From: Spiro-02 sp034114085
Lineage (GTDB): Bacteria; Spirochaetota; Spirochaetia; Sphaerochaetales; Sphaerochaetaceae
Assembly: GCA_034114085.1 (NCBI GenBank)
Contig: JAXEWB010000024.1
Coordinates: 1 to 64,000 of the forward strand
Direction of reading: 5' to 3'
Length of the DNA: 64,000 bases
The notes beneath the pieces are model-generated. The model was not told the origin of the DNA and did no database searches. It saw only the letters and a program-made list of their open reading frames with translations. Below are positions 61,139 through 64,000 of the stretch, piece after piece; the stretch's first letter is position 1, and each line of letters starts with the position of its first letter. A program made the position numbers and the translations under genes.

Positions 61139-61774
61139 ATGAGGTACACATTCACTTCGCCAATCTATACGGAGGCCAATCGTGCGTTTGGCGGGATACC
61201 GTTCAATGTGTGGGAAGAGACTGGGCTGAAAGGGAACATTCCAAGCCTGGTGTCGATATCCGGTCTCTCTTTTGAGTGCAAGCTCATTCCCAGGGGGGGC
61301 GGCAGATATCTGATTCCGATACCGAAGAAAATACTGTCGGCGGTCATGCTTGGAAAAGAATATGAGATTGACATGGAGCCTGTCGGGACGCTATCGCGGA
61401 TCAACCGCGACAGTCCATATTCCAAAGAACATCCTGTAAGGAAAATAGACGGTATTGAAACGATATCCATCCAGGCGGGCCTTTGCGGCCATTGCTGCGT
61501 TGCCATGCTTGCCGGCGTTCCACTTTCCGATGTGGTCGCGCTGATGGGTAGAGGTCATGCTTCATGGTCGAAGATATTGGAGGCTTTGGACTATTATGGA
61601 CTCTCCTATGCGTCGAAGGCTGTTTATCCAAAGGGCGGTCCCTGTCAGTTCCCGCGGTGTTGCATAGTGAATGACGACAACAGCTTCTTGCTCCAGTACA
61701 AGGGTTCATTTTGCGGTGTGACGGATGATATCGACCCCAAGAAAACAGTGAGCTATATCGAGATACTGGTGTAA
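61139..61774 (+). CDS. DUF1905 domain fused to a papain-like (C39-type) domain
   Basis: A 211-residue protein. Residues 1-83 are a DUF1905 barrel (GIPFNVWEETGLKGNIPSLV, CKLIPRGGGRYLIPIPKKIL). Residues ~100-211 resemble a papain-like cysteine peptidase of the C39/BtrH sort. SIQAGLCGHCCVAMLAGVPL supplies the oxyanion Gln112 and Cys116, and ILEALDYYGLSYASK follows. Where a catalytic His is expected (before YKG), the sequence reads DDNSFLLQYKGSF, so activity may be lost. GTG 61130 is an alternative start. Function unknown. Confidence 0.7.
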   Translation: MRYTFTSPIYTEANRAFGGIPFNVWEETGLKGNIPSLVSISGLSFECKLIPRGGGRYLIPIPKKILSAVMLGKEYEIDMEPVGTLSRINRDSPYSKEHPVRKIDGIETISIQAGLCGHCCVAMLAGVPLSDVVALMGRGHASWSKILEALDYYGLSYASKAVYPKGGPCQFPRCCIVNDDNSFLLQYKGSFCGVTDDIDPKKTVSYIEILV

Positions 61775-61860
61775 AGTTCGGATATCTCGTCATGGTGTGC
61801 TGTATCATGTATTTCCGGAAAAAACGTAGATAGGCCATAAGTTCCATATGTGGCTTTTCC

Positions 61861-61941
61861 AAAGGGGGCGGTCGCCAATACTACTACGGCTGATGATGTA
61901 GTGACGCTCCCTTTTGCATGTCCGTCGCAATACGACGGACA
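61861..61941 (+). terminator. Nested hairpin terminator plus second perfect hairpin
   Basis: AAAGGGGGCG (61861-61870) pairs with CGCTCCCTTT (61905-61914), enclosing ACTAC/GTAGT and followed by TTTTG. It could end the DUF1905 transcript. Just after it, TGTCCGTCG (61919-61927) pairs perfectly with CGACGGACA (61933-61941). Together they fill the centre of the 278-bp gap before the aminopeptidase gene. Confidence 0.55.
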
Positions 61942-62052
61942 CTGTACCGCGGTGTCTGAAAATATCGCTTTCATCTTCCAAGTCCTACGAATCGTCCTGA
62001 TGTTTCCAAAAGTGTTTTTTATAGTTATTATGATTTCGTAGGAGTCATCATC

Positions 62053-63387
62053 ATGAATGAAACATTGGAAGCGAAGACGGTGGGGAAGTTTCGCCAGTCC
62101 TTTGCGAAGGATATGAAGAATTTGGTCGCTCAGCGGGCGGTCGTGAAGAACGGTATCAACGAAAGCGCTGTCAACAACGAAGCGTTGCGCTCGGTCAGGC
62201 ATTGTTTTTCCAACGAAGTGTACGCGGGGGACATCACCAACCAAAAGCAGTCGGGGCGATGCTGGATGTTCGCCGGACTCAACGTGCTGCGGCTGGAAAT
62301 CATGAAGAAATATAATCTGGCCAATGTCGAGCTTTCGCAGAATTATCCGTTGTTCTGGGACAAGCTGGAGAAAGCAAATTATTTTCTGGAAAGTATTATA
62401 GAAACCGTCGCTGAACCGCTGGATGGCCGTTTAGTGGCACATTTGCTTGCTTCTCCCATGCAGGACGGAGGCCAGTGGGACATGTTCGCCAGCCTGGTCA
62501 AGAAGTACGGAGTCGTGCCGCAGTCGGCGATGCCTGAGAGCGCCGCGTCCTCCGCTACCCGTGAGATGGACAAGTATTTGACCTTGAAGCTTCGCGAAGA
62601 CGCCATGCTCCTTCGCACCGACGCCGCGGCTGGAGCGCAGCCTGACGCGTTGCGTGCAAAGAAGGCTTCGATGTTGGAGACAATCTACGGCATGCTCTGC
62701 ATCAGCCTCGGCACGCCGCCGGAGAAGTTCACGTGGGAGACCCGTGCCAAGGACGAGGCGTTTGTCAGGATTGAGGACATCACGCCGCAGGAGTTCTATG
62801 AAAAGTGCGTCGGCCTTGATCTGGACGACTATGTGTCGGTCATCAACGCCCCGACTGCGGACAAGCCGTTTCACCAGACCTACACCGTGGCGTATCTGGG
62901 CAACGTGCAGGGTGGAAAGCCCGTTACGTATCTCAACCTCCCGATTGATGAGTTCAAGGCTTTGGCAATCGCACAGCTGAAGGACGGGCGGGCCGTCTGG
63001 TTTGGCTGCGACGTCGGACAATGGCATGAGAAGAAGAGCGGTGTGATGGATCTTGACGTGCTGAAGGTTGACGACCTGTTTTCGACCTCGTTCCCGTTGT
63101 CGAAAGGTGAACGGCTGGACTACGGCGAGAGCTGCATGACCCATGCGATGGTCTTCACCGGTGTCAACCTCGATGAATGTGACGTGCCCGACCGCTGGAA
63201 GGTCGAGAACAGCTGGGGGACGGACAACGGTGACAAAGGGTTCTATGTCATGAGCGACGGATGGTTCGATGAATTCACCTATCAGATCGTGGTGAACAAG
63301 AAATACCTGTCGGTCAAGCAATTGGAAGAACTGTCCCTGATTCCCAAGACGCTAGACCCTTGGGATCCGATGGGAAGCCTGGCCTGA
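62053..63387 (+). CDS. pepC: Aminopeptidase C (C1B, bleomycin-hydrolase family)
   Basis: A 444-residue papain-fold aminopeptidase. The nucleophile region is NQKQSGRCWMFAGLNVLR near residue 65, the catalytic His is in SCMTHAMVFTGVN, and the Asn is in WKVENSWGTDNGDKG, all as in PepC. A cytosolic hexameric barrel that trims peptides in known homologues. The C-terminal arm ends DPWDPMGSLA, fitting the family, where the terminus reaches into the active site. AGGAG precedes the ATG. Confidence 0.96.
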   Translation: MNETLEAKTVGKFRQSFAKDMKNLVAQRAVVKNGINESAVNNEALRSVRHCFSNEVYAGDITNQKQSGRCWMFAGLNVLRLEIMKKYNLANVELSQNYPLFWDKLEKANYFLESIIETVAEPLDGRLVAHLLASPMQDGGQWDMFASLVKKYGVVPQSAMPESAASSATREMDKYLTLKLREDAMLLRTDAAAGAQPDALRAKKASMLETIYGMLCISLGTPPEKFTWETRAKDEAFVRIEDITPQEFYEKCVGLDLDDYVSVINAPTADKPFHQTYTVAYLGNVQGGKPVTYLNLPIDEFKALAIAQLKDGRAVWFGCDVGQWHEKKSGVMDLDVLKVDDLFSTSFPLSKGERLDYGESCMTHAMVFTGVNLDECDVPDRWKVENSWGTDNGDKGFYVMSDGWFDEFTYQIVVNKKYLSVKQLEELSLIPKTLDPWDPMGSLA

Positions 63388-63439
63388 CGGTATTTGTAAA
63401 GTCCGCGAGTTTTCCGCAATGATTTTCCCGTGCTGACGG

Positions 63440-63473
63440 ACAGCCGTACCTACGCTGTACGGCTGTTTGCATT
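63440..63473 (+). terminator. Terminator-like hairpin after pepC
   Basis: ACAGCCGTAC (63440-63449) pairs perfectly with GTACGGCTGT (63457-63466), followed by TTGCATTT. The T-run is interrupted. Confidence 0.65.
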
Positions 63474-63759
63474 TAGGCGCTGCGGCATATGAAGGCGATG
63501 TGGTCGGCGGGACATTCTGACGGCTTTCAGCCTGGCCGGTAACATATCCTTATAGGACCGGAATAAGCCGCCGATGGTTCTGATTTTTATGCACGTCGCT
63601 GCGCATTTCTTTTTGGCCGGCATATGAGAGACAGTATCCGAACATCAAGGTATCGGCCGAAACATGCCGGTCGTTTTGTGCGATGATCCAGTTTGCTCCT
63701 GCGTTGGCGTGACGGAGGATGTACGGCGGAGGCTTCTCGTTTTTTGTCGTCACTATTAC
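63474..63759. other. Region without a supported gene
   Basis: Between the pepC hairpin and the end of the minus-strand kinase-like gene. A 67-codon minus-strand frame (63550-63753) exists, but it has no ribosome binding site and no similarity I recognise. Confidence 0.4.
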
Positions 63760-64000
63760 TTAGGCGTTGTTTTTGAAATGTCGCAAAATGGCGTCTACAG
63801 ACTGAGCTGGCGACAGCTCCGACGTATCCAGCCAGAATCCGATTCGTGGGGTTTCCCGCAGAAAGGCTGAATAAAGACCATCTACTGTAAAGCCGCCGTA
63901 GCCGGCTTTCGTCCTCGACCTTTCACGTTCCTTCACCGTTTCGACATTCGGGCACAGCGCCACGACCCGAAGCGGGTAGTCGTGTAGCAGCGTCGTCATG
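63760..64000 (-). CDS. Phosphotransferase/AAA-kinase-like protein, C-terminal part
   Basis: The last ~80 codons of a minus-strand gene whose 5' part lies beyond the window. LRVVALCPNVETVKERERSR followed by TKAGYGG...TPRIGFWLDTSELSPAQSVDAIL resembles the C-terminal part of P-loop kinases related to chloramphenicol phosphotransferase-like proteins. The P-loop itself would be outside the window, so neither the start nor the substrate can be judged. Confidence 0.6.
   Translation of the reverse strand, partial: MTTLLHDYPLRVVALCPNVETVKERERSRTKAGYGGFTVDGLYSAFLRETPRIGFWLDTSELSPAQSVDAILRHFKNNA

Noticed and set aside
63550..63753. 67-residue minus-strand protein
   Set aside because: No ribosome binding site, no recognised similarity and unusual composition; left as unassigned sequence.
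1..64000. Insertion sequences, prophage or integrase genes
   Set aside because: No transposase, integrase or phage structural protein motifs were found in any frame, despite the inverted repeat arrays.

Overview
The window reads as chromosomal DNA of an anaerobic, fermentative bacterium with a double membrane, most likely a spirochaete (Spirochaetota; Sphaerochaeta/Treponema-like). This placement is inferred from gene content: outer-membrane beta-barrel proteins, lipoproteins, a TRAP transporter, acetate kinase, a very small Hc1/histone H1-like protein, a long RecJ, YibE/F and DUF4105 proteins. No 16S rRNA is present to confirm it. No prophage, insertion sequence, CRISPR or plasmid module was seen.

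Layout. 1-230: an array of a 20-bp modular repeat, cut by the window edge. 397-3677: DAHP synthase, a DJ-1/PfpI protein and a DUF1846 protein. 3845-10356: an apparent catabolic operon with its own promoter and a FadR-type operator, holding a NagA-like deacetylase, a GntR/FCD regulator, a TRAP transporter (order P-M-Q), a SIS protein and a NagB-like deaminase. It probably imports and degrades an amino sugar or amino-sugar acid. A bidirectional terminator separates it from acetate kinase. 12-24 kb: a putative outer-membrane protein, a His-tailed DMT transporter, murB and cysS (divergent), an ECF sigma/anti-sigma pair, glgA, a candidate structured RNA, valS and a TetR regulator. 24.3-30.7 kb (minus strand): the Hc1-like protein, a glycosyltransferase with a TPR protein, a U32 protein and Lon. 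31-46.7 kb: a C69 dipeptidase, a DUF1801 protein, carbamate kinase with a LemA-like protein, a DUF4105 protein, recO, recJ, rpsU, serA-serC behind a hairpin-rich leader, an Lrp regulator, a DHOD-like protein, an acyltransferase and a lipoprotein. 46.7-56.6 kb (minus strand): mutL, two related outer-membrane proteins, a TtcA-like protein and an HD phosphohydrolase. 56.6-57.15 kb: degenerate ~98-bp repeats followed by a second copy of the modular array in inverted orientation. 57.2-64 kb: a secreted protein, alkaline phosphatase, a YibE/F protein, tRNA-Met, a DUF1905 fusion protein, a C1B aminopeptidase and the 3' end of a kinase-like gene.

The strongest unexplained signals are the pair of inverted modular repeat arrays bounding about 57 kb, the candidate ~200-nt RNA upstream of valS, the hairpin-rich leader of serA-serC, the non-canonical TRAP/NagA-like/NagB-like operon, and the outer-membrane protein family built from one or two copies of a repeated unit. 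All functional calls come from reading the protein sequences and motifs; no database search was run.
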